Below are positions 16,554 through 25,084 of a DNA stretch of 35,573 bases, piece by piece; within the stretch, counting starts at the first letter, position 1, and every line of letters starts with the position of its first letter. The position numbers and the translations under genes are program-made. Source of the stretch: Dysgonamonadaceae bacterium (GTDB lineage: Bacteria; Bacteroidota; Bacteroidia; Bacteroidales; Dysgonomonadaceae). The DNA is taken from the NCBI GenBank assembly GCA_031272205.1, contig JAISUH010000079.1, positions 1-35,573 on the forward strand, written 5' to 3'. The notes below the pieces were generated by a model. That model ran no database searches and was not told the DNA's origin. It saw nothing but the letters and a program-made list of their open reading frames with translations.

Positions 16554-16561
16554 TATTTTTG
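16554..16561 (+). promoter_or_regulatory. -7 promoter element of glyA
   Basis: TATTTTTG matches TAnnTTTG exactly and lies 31 nt before the glyA start. No matching -33 is seen. A small hairpin-forming sequence, CCGATAATCGG (16532-16542), lies just upstream and could weakly terminate the previous gene. Confidence 0.5.
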
Positions 16562-16592
16562 CAAAAAAAGATCATCGTAAAAAATCAAGATA

Positions 16593-17873
16593 ATGAATAG
16601 AGATACACAGATTTTCGACATCATCGAAAAAGAGAAGCAGCGACAGTTGAAAGGAATCGAGCTTATCGCTTCCGAAAATTTCGTCAGCAATCAAGTGATG
16701 GAAGCCATGGGCTCTGTCCTCACCAACAAATATGCCGAAGGCTATCCCGGCCGCCGCTATTACGGCGGTTGTGAGATCGTAGATTTGAGCGAACAATTGG
16801 CGATCGACCGCCTGAAAAAACTTTTCGGCGCCGAATGGGCAAACGTGCAACCACATTCGGGTGCGCAGGCCAACGCCGCCGTTTTCATCACCTGCCTGAA
16901 AGCGGGCGATAAATTTCTCGGCCTCAACCTCTCGCACGGAGGACACCTCTCGCACGGGTCGCCCGTCAATTTTTCGGGTTTGATGTTTCACGCCTTGGAA
17001 TACAATGTGCGCGAAGATAACCAGCAAGTCGATTACGACCAATTGGAGCGCGTTGCCCGCGCCGAACGTCCGAAGCTCATCATCGCCGGAGCATCGGCTT
17101 ATACGCGCGAATGGGATTATTCCCGTATTCGCAAAACAGCCGACGAGATCGGCGCAATTTTCATGGTCGATATGGCGCATCCCGCCGGGCTGATTGCAGC
17201 CGGACTGCTCAATAATCCGCTGCTGCACGCGCATATCGTAACGACCACTACGCACAAAACCTTGCGCGGCCCACGCGGCGGAGCCATCCTGCTCGGAAAA
17301 GATTTTGAAAACCCCTGGGGTTTGAAAACCCCGAAAGGCGAAACCAAAATGATGTCGGCCTTGCTCGACTCAGCCGTATTCCCCGGAATACAGGGAGGCC
17401 CCTTAGAACATGTTATCGCGGCTAAAGCGGTATCGTTTGGCGAAGCTTTAGACGATTCGTACAAAGTATATCAAACGCAGGTGAAAAAAAATGCTGCAGT
17501 GATGGCACAAGCCTTTATCGATAAGGGTTTCAAGGTTGTTTCGGGAGGAACGGACAACCACTGCATATTAGTGGATCTGCGCACCAAATTCCCCGATTTG
17601 ACCGGAAAAATTGCCGAAAAAGCCTTGGTTAACGCCGATATCACTACCAACAAAAATATGGTCCCGTTTGATAGCCGCAGCCCCTTCCAAACATCGGGAC
17701 TGCGCTTCGGCACGCCCGCTATCACCACTCGGGGCGCAAAAGAAACCTTGATGGGCGAAATCGTGGAAATGATCGACACCGTGCTTTCGAATCCGGAAAG
17801 TGAAACCGTCATTGCATCTGTCCGGAAAAAAGTGAACGGGATCATGAAAGATTACCCGCTCTTTGCATGGTAA
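16593..17873 (+). CDS. glyA: Serine hydroxymethyltransferase
   Basis: This 426-residue PLP enzyme interconverts serine plus tetrahydrofolate and glycine plus 5,10-methylene-THF. The N-terminal [10 protein letters not shown] and [14 protein letters not shown] segments are diagnostic. The PLP lysine is Lys222 in [14 protein letters not shown], and Asp193-His196 (VDMAHPAG) contacts the cofactor. The length is normal (E. coli 417). Its methylene-THF product is the one-carbon donor for PanB, encoded 7 kb away. recG follows on the same strand after 63 nt without a visible terminator. Confidence 0.98.
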   Translation: MNRDTQIFDIIEKEKQRQLKGIELIASENFVSNQVMEAMGSVLTNKYAEGYPGRRYYGGCEIVDLSEQLAIDRLKKLFGAEWANVQPHSGAQANAAVFITCLKAGDKFLGLNLSHGGHLSHGSPVNFSGLMFHALEYNVREDNQQVDYDQLERVARAERPKLIIAGASAYTREWDYSRIRKTADEIGAIFMVDMAHPAGLIAAGLLNNPLLHAHIVTTTTHKTLRGPRGGAILLGKDFENPWGLKTPKGETKMMSALLDSAVFPGIQGGPLEHVIAAKAVSFGEALDDSYKVYQTQVKKNAAVMAQAFIDKGFKVVSGGTDNHCILVDLRTKFPDLTGKIAEKALVNADITTNKNMVPFDSRSPFQTSGLRFGTPAITTRGAKETLMGEIVEMIDTVLSNPESETVIASVRKKVNGIMKDYPLFAW

Positions 17874-17936
17874 ATATGTTGCGCAGAGAAAACTCGGTGC
17901 AACACGGATTTTAAATTTTTCTCTGTGTAAATCGAA

Positions 17937-20030
17937 ATGGACATTCTGCAAACCGACATAAAATTCGTTCCCGGCGTTGGCCCGAAGAAAGCCGAAATCC
18001 TCAATAAGGAACTCGATATGTTCACTCTCGGCGACGTGTTGCGGTATTACCCTTACCGCTACGTGGACAGGAGCAGAATGTATTACGTACACGAAATCGA
18101 CGGGTCGATGCCCTACATCCAACTGAAAGGGCAAATCACGGCCTTTGAGACCTTTGGCGAGGGACGAAAAAGACGGCTCGTGGCTCATTTTACCGACGGT
18201 ACGGGATTTGTCGATTTGGTTTGGTTTCAGGGACTGAAATTTATCGAGAACAAATATAAGACCCATACCCCATACATCGTTTTCGGCAAACCAGCGCAAT
18301 TCGGCAGAAAATACAACATCCCCCACCCCGACATCGATGCTTTCCTTTCGGAAAACGATTATCCCGAAGGGCTTTTTGCGTTCTACAACACAACGGAGAA
18401 GATGAAATCGCACTTCCTCAACTCCAAAGCCATGCAGAAAATTATCGGTAACGCTTTCGGGATGCTCAAAGAACGCTTGCCCGAATCGCTTTCGCCCGAT
18501 GTGGTGGAAGCGGCGCATCTGATGCCGTTTCACGACGCCATCGAAAACATCCATTTCCCCAAAAATCCCGTGTTGCTGCGCAATGCGGAATACCGATTGA
18601 AGTTCGAGGAGCTGTTTTTCATTCAGTTAAATATTGTCCGCTATTCGGCCGACAAAAAATCGAAACTCAACGGCCTCGTCTTCAAAAAGGTAGGGCATTA
18701 CCTGAATACCTTCTACGAAAAACACATCCCCTTCGAGCTGACAGATGCGCAGAAACGGGTCATCCGCGAAATACGCAAGGATACCGCTTCGGGCAAGCAA
18801 ATGAACCGTTTGCTGCAAGGCGATGTGGGCAGCGGCAAAACCTTGGTCGCCCTGATGACCATGCTTATTGCACTCGACAACGGCTATCAATCCTGCCTGA
18901 TGGCGCCTACTGAAATACTGGCTACACAACACTTTCAAACCTTTTCCGAATTGTTGTCGGACATGAACGTAAGCGTGGCCTTACTGACCGGCTCGACCAA
19001 AAAAGCGGAACGCGAACACATTCACGACGAATTGCTGTCGGGTTCGTTGCAAATCCTTATCGGCACGCACGCGCTCATCGAAGACACGGTGCAGTTCCGC
19101 AATCTCGGCTTTGTGGTTATCGATGAGCAACACCGCTTCGGCGTGGCGCAACGCGCAAAGCTTTGGACGAAAAACGAACATCCGCCCCACATCTTAGTCA
19201 TGACGGCAACGCCCATCCCGCGCACGCTGGCGATGACCGTTTACGGTGACTTGGACGTGTCGGTCATCGATGAACTGCCCCCCGGACGAAAATCCATTCA
19301 AACGCTGCACCGCTACGAAAAAAAACGCGGCGCTCTGTTCGATTTCCTGCGGAAAGAAATTCAACGCGGACGGCAGATTTACATTGTTTATCCCTTGATT
19401 GAGGAGAGCGAAAAAATCGATTTACAGAACTTGGAAGAAGGTTATGAACTCATCTCAAAAGCCTTTCCCGAATTTAGCGTTGTGAAGATGCACGGACGGA
19501 TGAAACCTGCCGAAAAAGACGAAGTGATGCAACAATTCATCGCCAACAAAGCGCAAATCATGGTCTCCACCACCGTCATCGAGGTCGGAGTGAACGTGCC
19601 CAACGCATCGGTAATGGTTATCGAGAGCGCTCAACGCTTTGGGCTTTCGCAGTTGCACCAACTCCGCGGACGTGTCGGACGCGGAGCCGAACAGTCGTAC
19701 TGTGTCTTGATTACGCCTTACGAACTTTCGGCCGACACGCGTCGGCGCATGGAAATCATGACCGAAAGCGCCGACGGCTTCTACATCGCCGAAGCCGACC
19801 TGAAGCTGCGCGGCCCCGGCGACCTCGAAGGCACGCAACAGAGCGGCATTCCGTTTAGCTTGAAAATATCGGATCTTGTTCGCGACAGCGATATCCTCTA
19901 CCGCGCCCGCGAAATTGCAGGGCAGATTATCGAAAAAGACCCCCGATTGGAACAACCCCCACACATCGTGCTGAAACAGCAATTGATCCGTTTGAACGGA
20001 AACCGCTACGATTGGGGAAGAATTGGGTGA
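17937..20030 (+). CDS. recG: ATP-dependent DNA helicase RecG
   Basis: This 697-residue superfamily-2 helicase reverses stalled replication forks and branch-migrates Holliday junctions. It has an N-terminal helix-hairpin-helix-like start (FVPGVGPKKAEIL), then the wedge/OB domain (about 60-160, with YIQLKGQI and FTDGTGFVDLVWF). The two motor domains follow: Walker A GDVGSGKT (295-302), the Walker B box as DEQH (VVIDEQHRFG), motif III TATPIPRTLAM, and motif VI QLRGRVGR. The end is complete (LIRLNGNRYDWGRIG). It is convergent with the acyltransferase gene, 26 bp apart, and no terminator hairpin is seen in the gap. Confidence 0.97.
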   Translation: MDILQTDIKFVPGVGPKKAEILNKELDMFTLGDVLRYYPYRYVDRSRMYYVHEIDGSMPYIQLKGQITAFETFGEGRKRRLVAHFTDGTGFVDLVWFQGLKFIENKYKTHTPYIVFGKPAQFGRKYNIPHPDIDAFLSENDYPEGLFAFYNTTEKMKSHFLNSKAMQKIIGNAFGMLKERLPESLSPDVVEAAHLMPFHDAIENIHFPKNPVLLRNAEYRLKFEELFFIQLNIVRYSADKKSKLNGLVFKKVGHYLNTFYEKHIPFELTDAQKRVIREIRKDTASGKQMNRLLQGDVGSGKTLVALMTMLIALDNGYQSCLMAPTEILATQHFQTFSELLSDMNVSVALLTGSTKKAEREHIHDELLSGSLQILIGTHALIEDTVQFRNLGFVVIDEQHRFGVAQRAKLWTKNEHPPHILVMTATPIPRTLAMTVYGDLDVSVIDELPPGRKSIQTLHRYEKKRGALFDFLRKEIQRGRQIYIVYPLIEESEKIDLQNLEEGYELISKAFPEFSVVKMHGRMKPAEKDEVMQQFIANKAQIMVSTTVIEVGVNVPNASVMVIESAQRFGLSQLHQLRGRVGRGAEQSYCVLITPYELSADTRRRMEIMTESADGFYIAEADLKLRGPGDLEGTQQSGIPFSLKISDLVRDSDILYRAREIAGQIIEKDPRLEQPPHIVLKQQLIRLNGNRYDWGRIG

Positions 20031-20056
20031 AAAAACAAAACGGTATAGCAGAAAAA

Positions 20057-21274
20057 TCACTGTCCGCTAAACAGCCGCCGTATTCTCGATTTTTTGTCTT
20101 TTTTGGGTTCTGATGGAAGTACGGACAAATAGTTTTTCACGGGATTCCCATATATATTTATGATGCAGTTGCGAAGAAACCCTGCATCCCTTCGGGGCAT
20201 GTCTATTTTAGCAATTTGCCTTTCGAGGTATTTCTCAAACCGTCTCTCATCTTTCAACGAATAGTTGCGTTTGAACGTTGCCGTTCCGGTCATCAAATCG
20301 TAAGCGACATAGTTGAACGGGAAAAAAACATAATTCCGATAAATCTCCGCATCTATTATTTCGGCTGTTTTCTGTATAAAATCGGAATTATTCAACGCTG
20401 GATCCATTTTTTCGAATTGGGAGTTGATACATTCTCCGAATTTGAAATAAACGTGGCCTTTGAACCCTACAAGACCGGTAATCATGCTCTCCAAATCGTT
20501 CATCAAGGTTTTTTTGTATTCGGGATTATCGCGTTTTTGCTGCAACTCCTTTGCTTTCAGGTAATCACAGGGATCCAATTCGTAAGAAAAAGATAATGGC
20601 GTTATATTCAGGTTTTTAAGAGCCATCAAGGGGGATGCGTTGCCGGATAACGAAAGCATTTTCAACACGCTGGCTTGCGTTTTATCGTCCGAATTTTTGG
20701 CACGCCCTTCGCGCTGGGCTATCCAAACCGACTCTTTATTATCGACAACGACGTGGTGTATGTATTCCGACAGGTGCTTGGCTTCCTCTAATTTTTGCCG
20801 GAGCGACGCGCTTCTTTTCACAATAAAACTTTTGTTGAGCCTCATCAAATTTGAAATCCACGGATAAATGAGCAAATTGTCCCCGATTGCAACTTCGGTG
20901 GTTGACAGGCCTTTGTCCATCATCCCCATATTGAGGAAAGAGGCATCCAATATAATATCGCGGTGATTTGAGACAAAAACATAGCTATCCCCTTTCCCGG
21001 TAATATTTTCCCAATTAAGACCTTTCACTCCAAGCGAAGTTTTCTTTATCAGATTTGCAAAAACAGGATAAATGACTTTCAATTGAAATTCGGATACCGT
21101 TTTGCACGAACTCATATTCGATTCGAGGTCGCCCCATTTTATCGGTTTTATAAAAGGTTCGACAGCCCGCCTGAAATAGTAATTATTAAGAAGGTCTTTA
21201 ATGGTGGCGACGGCTTCGTCGTCTCTAAGCGGACGAATATCGTCGAAGGGTTTATCGGCTTTTGACTTTATCAT
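20057..21274 (-). CDS. PlsC-like glycerolipid acyltransferase
   Basis: This 405-residue protein of the lysophospholipid acyltransferase superfamily probably acylates a glycerol-phosphate or related lipid at the inner membrane. The catalytic motif is SNHRDIILD (His104). The second Asp is at +6, giving HX5D instead of the canonical HX4D, although an Asp also sits at +2. A later motif, AQREGRAKNSDDKTQ, corresponds to the EGxR substrate-binding motif. There is an N-terminal extension of about 95 residues without membrane segments and a basic C-terminus (KKDKKSRIRRLF). It is the last gene of the run PASTA / RluD-like / ddl / this gene, 27 bp after ddl. The exact substrate is unknown. Confidence 0.8.
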   Translation of the reverse strand: MIKSKADKPFDDIRPLRDDEAVATIKDLLNNYYFRRAVEPFIKPIKWGDLESNMSSCKTVSEFQLKVIYPVFANLIKKTSLGVKGLNWENITGKGDSYVFVSNHRDIILDASFLNMGMMDKGLSTTEVAIGDNLLIYPWISNLMRLNKSFIVKRSASLRQKLEEAKHLSEYIHHVVVDNKESVWIAQREGRAKNSDDKTQASVLKMLSLSGNASPLMALKNLNITPLSFSYELDPCDYLKAKELQQKRDNPEYKKTLMNDLESMITGLVGFKGHVYFKFGECINSQFEKMDPALNNSDFIQKTAEIIDAEIYRNYVFFPFNYVAYDLMTGTATFKRNYSLKDERRFEKYLERQIAKIDMPRRDAGFLRNCIINIYGNPVKNYLSVLPSEPKKDKKSRIRRLFSGQ

Positions 21275-21301
21275 GATAATTTTTTATCTATCGGCTGTTT
21301 T

Positions 21302-22273
21302 CTAAAAACTTTCAAATTCAATGATCCCGCTCAACACGTCCGTCATCGACAATCCGGCGGCTTTCACTTGCTGCGGTATAAAACTTGTAACAGTCATACC
21401 GGGCGTTGTGTTCACTTCAAGCAGCACGGGATTTTCATCCGAGATAATGAAATCGGCGCGAATAATGCCTTTTGCCCCCACCCAATCGTATATATTCGAG
21501 GTCAGTTCCTGAATTTTTTTCGTCATTGCGTCGCTGATACGCGCCGGAGTTATTTCCTGCACCTCCCCTTTGTACTTGGCATTGTAATCAAAAAATTCGT
21601 TCTCCGTTACCACCTCGGTCAGCGGCAAGACGTGGAAACCCGCCGCCGTTTTAAAACAACCGCAGGTAACTTCTTTCCCCGAAACAAAACGTTCCACAAT
21701 TACTTCAGGCGCTTCATCGAAAGCTTTTTGTATCGCACTTTGCAATTGAGCAGCTTCTTTTACTTTCGTCGTTGCAAAACTCGATCCTCCCACATTGGGT
21801 TTCACAAAAACAGGCAGACCGAGTTGACCCACAATGGCGCCGTCGCTATAATCCGTATCGCGGCGGAGAATTAAGGAATCGGCCACTTCCACACCAAAAC
21901 TCATCAGATACCTGTTGCAGGTATATTTGCTGAAAGTCAGCGCCGAAGCCAATACACCGCAATTGGAATACGGGATGCACAACATATCGAAATAGCCCTG
22001 CAAGACGCCGTCCTCACCGGGCGTGCCGTGAATGGTGATATAGGCGAAATCGAATTTCACAGTCTGATCGTGAAACGAAAAGCTGAAATCGTTTTTATCA
22101 ATGGGATATGTTTCTCCCTCGCACGCCGCTTCCCACGAACGGCGGTCGATCTTCACCTTATAGACATTGTACTTTTCTTTGTCGATAAACGAGTAAATCC
22201 CCTCGGCGCTCCGTTCCGAAACTTCCTTTTCGGATGAGTAGCCGCCCCAAACAATTGCAATGTTCTTTTTCAT
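21302..22273 (-). CDS. ddl: D-alanine--D-alanine ligase
   Basis: This 323-residue ATP-grasp enzyme makes the D-Ala-D-Ala dipeptide for peptidoglycan precursors. The N-terminus IVWGGYSSEKEVSERSAEGI is the Ddl signature 1 region. The glycine-rich loop VKPNVGGSSFATTKVK closes over ATP, and the Mg-binding end is RADFIISDENPVLLEVNTTPGMT. HGTPGEDGVLQGYFD, which positions the substrate, is intact. The length is typical (about 306-360). It sits 25 bp downstream of the RluD-like gene in a minus-strand operon. Confidence 0.97.
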   Translation of the reverse strand: MKKNIAIVWGGYSSEKEVSERSAEGIYSFIDKEKYNVYKVKIDRRSWEAACEGETYPIDKNDFSFSFHDQTVKFDFAYITIHGTPGEDGVLQGYFDMLCIPYSNCGVLASALTFSKYTCNRYLMSFGVEVADSLILRRDTDYSDGAIVGQLGLPVFVKPNVGGSSFATTKVKEAAQLQSAIQKAFDEAPEVIVERFVSGKEVTCGCFKTAAGFHVLPLTEVVTENEFFDYNAKYKGEVQEITPARISDAMTKKIQELTSNIYDWVGAKGIIRADFIISDENPVLLEVNTTPGMTVTSFIPQQVKAAGLSMTDVLSGIIEFESF

Positions 22274-22298
22274 ATTTTGTATTTATGTTGTCCGAGTT

Positions 22299-23378
22299 TC
22301 AATTTTCAACGCTCCTTGCCGCCGTATAGCCCCGCCATTTGTCAATCACAGCCTGCATATCGGCCGGAACAGAACTCACAAAAAACAGTTCTTCTTTTGT
22401 GCAGGGGTGTACAAAACCCAAGGTTTCGGCATGGAGGCACTGCCGCGGACAAATTGCAAAGCAATTATACACAAATTGTTTGTATTTTGCAAAATGCGTC
22501 CCGCGAAGAATTTCGTTTCCGCCGTAGCGTTCGTCGTTGAACAAGGTGTGCCCGATGTATTTCAGATGCACACGTATCTGATGCGTGCGCCCCGTCTCCA
22601 AACGACATTGCACGAGCGTAACATAGCCGAAACGTTCCAATACTTTATAATGCGTAACGGCCGGCTTGCCCTGTTCCCCATCGGGAAAAACGCGCATCAA
22701 CATGCGGTCTTTCGGGTCGCGACCCAGATTTCCTTCAATGCGACCTTCGTCATTTTCCACATTCCCCCAAACCAACGCAACGTATTGCCTTTTCGTCGTC
22801 TTGTTGTAAAACTGTGCTGACAGATCGGTTTTCGCTTCGGGCGTTTTTGCGATGAGCAACAGCCCCGAAGTATCTTTATCGATGCGGTGCACCAGCCCCA
22901 TACGCGGGTCATCCATATCGACGTCCTTATCGTAACGCAGATAATAGGCCAACGCATTGACTAAGGTTCCTGTATAATTTCCATGACCGGGGTGCACCAC
23001 CAAACCGGCGGGTTTATCGATGACCATCAAATCATCGTCTTCATACACAATATCGAGGGGGATGTCTTCGGGAATGATTTCAAGTTCGCGGCGAGGCCTG
23101 TCCATCACAATGGAAATCACATCCTCGGGTTTTACTTTATAACTCGATTTTACGGGAACCGTATTCACGAGAATGCACCCGGCATCGGCCGCCTGCTGGA
23201 TGCGGTTGCGGGAAATGCCCTCAATACGGTCAAATAAAAATTTATCGATACGCAGCAAACTCTGGCCTTTGTCGGCCACAAAGCGGAAATGTTCGTATTT
23301 CTGTCCGTTATCGTAATCGGAAGAAAAATCTTCGTCGTCCTCCGAAAAACCGGTTATATCAATATCGCAATCAGCCAT
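22299..23378 (-). CDS. rluD: RluD-type 23S rRNA pseudouridine synthase
   Basis: This 359-residue member of the RluA/RluD family isomerises uridine to pseudouridine, most likely in 23S rRNA helix 69. An acidic N-terminus (about 1-35) is followed by an S4 RNA-binding domain (about 40-100, LLRIDKFLFDRIEGISRNRI). The catalytic domain begins near VYEDDDLMVIDKPAGLVVHPG. The catalytic Asp is Asp167 in HRIDKDTSG. Late conserved parts include RTHQIRVHLKYIGHTLFND and the end LGFVHPCTKEELFF. RluC-type specificity cannot be excluded from sequence alone. It lies 9 bp downstream of the PASTA gene. Confidence 0.92.
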   Translation of the reverse strand: MADCDIDITGFSEDDEDFSSDYDNGQKYEHFRFVADKGQSLLRIDKFLFDRIEGISRNRIQQAADAGCILVNTVPVKSSYKVKPEDVISIVMDRPRRELEIIPEDIPLDIVYEDDDLMVIDKPAGLVVHPGHGNYTGTLVNALAYYLRYDKDVDMDDPRMGLVHRIDKDTSGLLLIAKTPEAKTDLSAQFYNKTTKRQYVALVWGNVENDEGRIEGNLGRDPKDRMLMRVFPDGEQGKPAVTHYKVLERFGYVTLVQCRLETGRTHQIRVHLKYIGHTLFNDERYGGNEILRGTHFAKYKQFVYNCFAICPRQCLHAETLGFVHPCTKEELFFVSSVPADMQAVIDKWRGYTAARSVEN

Positions 23379-23387
23379 TCGGAAGAA

Positions 23388-24059
23388 TTAAAAAAACGAA
23401 TGGTCCAAGTCTCCTTGGCTTTGGCCGTCGTTCGAATCCCGTTCATCGGGAGAAACAATGTAATCGCCGTCTATTTCGAGAGAGTCGGAAACGACGCCGC
23501 CGCCATTGCCTACAATCAGCTTCAGCGAAGAACCGGCGGGAACTTTTTCATCGGGAGAGAGGGTTTTTCCCCGATATTCAACGCCAAGCACCAAACCCAC
23601 ATACTGCGAAGGCACCATCTCGATGTCTATCTGTGTAAAACCAATGGAGTTGAGCAACGCTACGGCTTGCCGCGAAGAATAATCAACCAAGCCCGGTACG
23701 GCTACCTGCTGCGGATTTTTGGAATAAACGGTAACGTAAATGGCACGCCCTTTTTTTACCTTATTATCGGCTTTCGGTATTTGAGATAATATGGCTCCGG
23801 GAACGGCATTCTTTTGATAGATGGAATCCACTGTTTCGACGTGAAGGCCTTTCGACTTCAAGATGGTCTTGGCTTCCTTTACTTGCAAACCGTACAACGA
23901 CGGCACAATCACATCGTTGTTGTGGCGGGTATATATCCGCAATAAAAAAAACGTAACGAGCAACAAGCACAAAGCAACAACCGCAATCATCAAAAGATTC
24001 CTCACGATACCATTTTTTAAAAACCCCCGAACGTCCTGAATGTGTCGTTTTTTACCCAT
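23388..24059 (-). CDS. Membrane-anchored PASTA-domain protein
   Basis: This 223-residue protein has one N-terminal transmembrane helix (about 20-41, LLMIAVVALCLLLVTFFLL) and a periplasmic part with two clear PASTA repeats. The first covers about 50-115 (VIVPSLYGLQVKEAKTIL to AIYVTVYS). The second covers about 118-188 (VAVPGLVDYSSRQAVALL to LKLIVGNG). PASTA domains bind peptidoglycan fragments or beta-lactams in Gram-positive PBPs and kinases, but here there is no kinase or transpeptidase domain. The last 35 residues are acidic and low in complexity. As the first gene of an operon with rluD, ddl and an acyltransferase, a role in sensing or tethering to the cell wall is a reasonable inference. 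Confidence 0.9.
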   Translation of the reverse strand: MGKKRHIQDVRGFLKNGIVRNLLMIAVVALCLLLVTFFLLRIYTRHNNDVIVPSLYGLQVKEAKTILKSKGLHVETVDSIYQKNAVPGAILSQIPKADNKVKKGRAIYVTVYSKNPQQVAVPGLVDYSSRQAVALLNSIGFTQIDIEMVPSQYVGLVLGVEYRGKTLSPDEKVPAGSSLKLIVGNGGGVVSDSLEIDGDYIVSPDERDSNDGQSQGDLDHSFF

Positions 24060-24112
24060 GACTATTGAAACTCTTTAAGTTATATGGAAGCTACGCCTTT
24101 GCGTTTCCCACA

Positions 24113-24144
24113 CAAAAATAGGTAAAAGTTTGCATCTGCACAAA
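24113..24144 (-). promoter_or_regulatory. Complete promoter of the PASTA-rluD-ddl operon
   Basis: On the minus strand TTTG (plus 24141-24144) and TATTTTTG (plus 24113-24120) are separated by exactly 20 nt, a perfect -33/-7 pair. The -33 box lies in the T-run of the rpmH terminator. The predicted start site is about 45 nt before the ATG at 24059. Confidence 0.8.
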
Positions 24145-24176
24145 AAAAGCAAGAATATCCTGTCGGATTCTTGCTT
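24142..24176 (-). terminator. Intrinsic terminator of rpmH
   Basis: The plus-strand arms 24147-24160 and 24165-24176 pair as AAGCAAGAAT plus CC, with a 2-nt bulge and a 4-nt loop. On the minus strand the stem is followed by seven T. It begins 25 nt after the rpmH stop. Confidence 0.85.
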
Positions 24177-24200
24177 CCTTATTCGATAGAAAAAACTTTT

Positions 24201-24347
24201 TTAATATTCGTCGGACACCGATAATTTGGCGCGACCTTTGGCACGGCGGCTTGCAAGGACCTTCCGTCCGTTTTTGGTTGCCATGCGACTGCGGAATCCG
24301 TGTTTGTTTTTTCTCTTTGTGTTCGAGGGTTGGAATGTTCTTTTCAT
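24201..24347 (-). CDS. rpmH: 50S ribosomal protein L34
   Basis: This 48-residue ORF was found by translating the minus strand. It begins [18 protein letters not shown] and continues with [20 protein letters not shown], the near-invariant L34 sequence, ending in KLSVSDEY. It is a small basic protein of the large ribosomal subunit. The gene has its own promoter (24392-24423) and terminator (24142-24176), so it is a single-gene unit. In many bacteria rpmH is next to rnpA and dnaA; that linkage is absent here. Confidence 0.97.
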   Translation of the reverse strand: MKRTFQPSNTKRKNKHGFRSRMATKNGRKVLASRRAKGRAKLSVSDEY

Positions 24348-24391
24348 TGTTATATCTGTTTTTTTGTTTTGTCGATTTTACATACGGGTTG

Positions 24392-24423
24392 CAAAAATAG
24401 ACAAAATAGTTGAATTGACCAAC
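24392..24423 (-). promoter_or_regulatory. Promoter of rpmH
   Basis: On the minus strand GTTG (plus 24420-24423) and TATTTTTG (plus 24392-24399) are 20 nt apart, three of four at -33 and exact at -7. The -7 box is 44 nt upstream of the rpmH start. The 24348-24617 region holds this promoter, an AT-rich stretch and the divergent tRNA promoter, with no gene. Confidence 0.7.
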
Positions 24424-24534
24424 TTCATCCAAGAATTATTTTTCGATTTTCGGTTTTTCATCGATACAAACGCTATTTTGTTTGCTTTTTTCAACAATAA
24501 TCCGGTATATTTTTCCGAAAATTCCAAAAAACAT

Positions 24535-24565
24535 TTTGCAGTTTGAGAAAAACACTCTATATTTG
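24535..24565 (+). promoter_or_regulatory. Complete promoter of tRNA-Glu and rpsT
   Basis: TTTG (24535-24538), a 19-nt spacer and TATATTTG (24558-24565) match the Bacteroidetes consensus at every defined position. An AT-rich tract lies upstream. The start site is expected about 24572, 45 nt before the tRNA. Confidence 0.85.
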
Positions 24566-24617
24566 CACCCGCAATTTGAGCAGCGCCCTTTTGAAGCGGA
24601 TGTTTGGATTGTCCGAT

Positions 24618-24689
24618 GGCCCATTCGTCTATCGGTTAGGACGCAAGATTTTCATTCTTGAAAGAGGGGTTCGATTCCCCTATGGGCTA
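24618..24689 (+). tRNA. tRNA-Glu (TTC)
   Basis: The 72-nt cloverleaf folds fully. The acceptor arms GGCCCAT (24618-24624) and ATGGGCT (24682-24688) pair with one G-U at the end, and the discriminator base is A at 24689. The anticodon stem CAAGA/TCTTG encloses the loop TTTTCAT, giving anticodon TTC. The T arm is AGGGG-TTCGATT-CCCCT. CCA is not encoded. It decodes GAA/GAG. rpsT starts 37 nt downstream with no terminator between, so the tRNA is probably cut from a tRNA-mRNA transcript. Confidence 0.97.
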
Positions 24690-24726
24690 CAAATAACAAA
24701 ACAATTTAAGTTCAGTCAAATACAAA

Positions 24727-24981
24727 ATGGCAAATCACAAATCAGCAGAAAAGAGAATCAGGCAGACAAAAGTTCACCGTTTGACGAATCGTTACGCTGC
24801 CCGTACCACCCGTAACTCGGTGCGCAAATTACGTGCGACGACTTCAAAAGAGGATGCTCAAAAAATGTATCCCGAAGTTTGCTCCATGTTGGATAAGCTG
24901 GCCAAGAAAAACGTAATCCACAAGAACAAAGCGGGCAACTTGAAATCTAAATTGGCTGCACACATCAGCAAGTTAGCTTAA
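24727..24981 (+). CDS. rpsT: 30S ribosomal protein S20
   Basis: This 84-residue, Lys/Arg-rich helical protein binds 16S rRNA early in small-subunit assembly. The N-terminus [21 protein letters not shown] is diagnostic, as is the C-terminal [21 protein letters not shown]. The length is typical (about 84-88). It sits 37 nt behind tRNA-Glu, shares its promoter, and is followed by a strong terminator. Confidence 0.97.
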   Translation: MANHKSAEKRIRQTKVHRLTNRYAARTTRNSVRKLRATTSKEDAQKMYPEVCSMLDKLAKKNVIHKNKAGNLKSKLAAHISKLA

Positions 24982-25007
24982 AGTTCGTTTTTGTCCTGCA
25001 TACAAAC

Positions 25008-25049
25008 AAGGTGAGGTCGTCGATTGGAGTTGGCGACCTTACCTTTTTT
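25008..25049 (+). terminator. Intrinsic terminator of the tRNA-Glu/rpsT unit
   Basis: AAGGTGAGGTCG (25008-25019) pairs with CGACCTTACCTT (25034-25045) in a 12-bp stem with one G-U, followed by a T-run to 25049. It separates rpsT from panB. Confidence 0.9.
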
Positions 25050-25084
25050 CTTTACAAAAAACGCAGTAAATTTCAAAAAAACAA

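Noticed and set aside
17568-18554. Open frame of 328 codons on the minus strand
   Set aside because: It runs antisense to glyA and recG, is His/Phe-rich without any domain pattern, and is a by-product of the codon use of those genes.
24982-25084. Riboswitch or leader element before panB
   Set aside because: The only structure is the rpsT terminator. The remaining leader of about 35 nt is too short for a known riboswitch.
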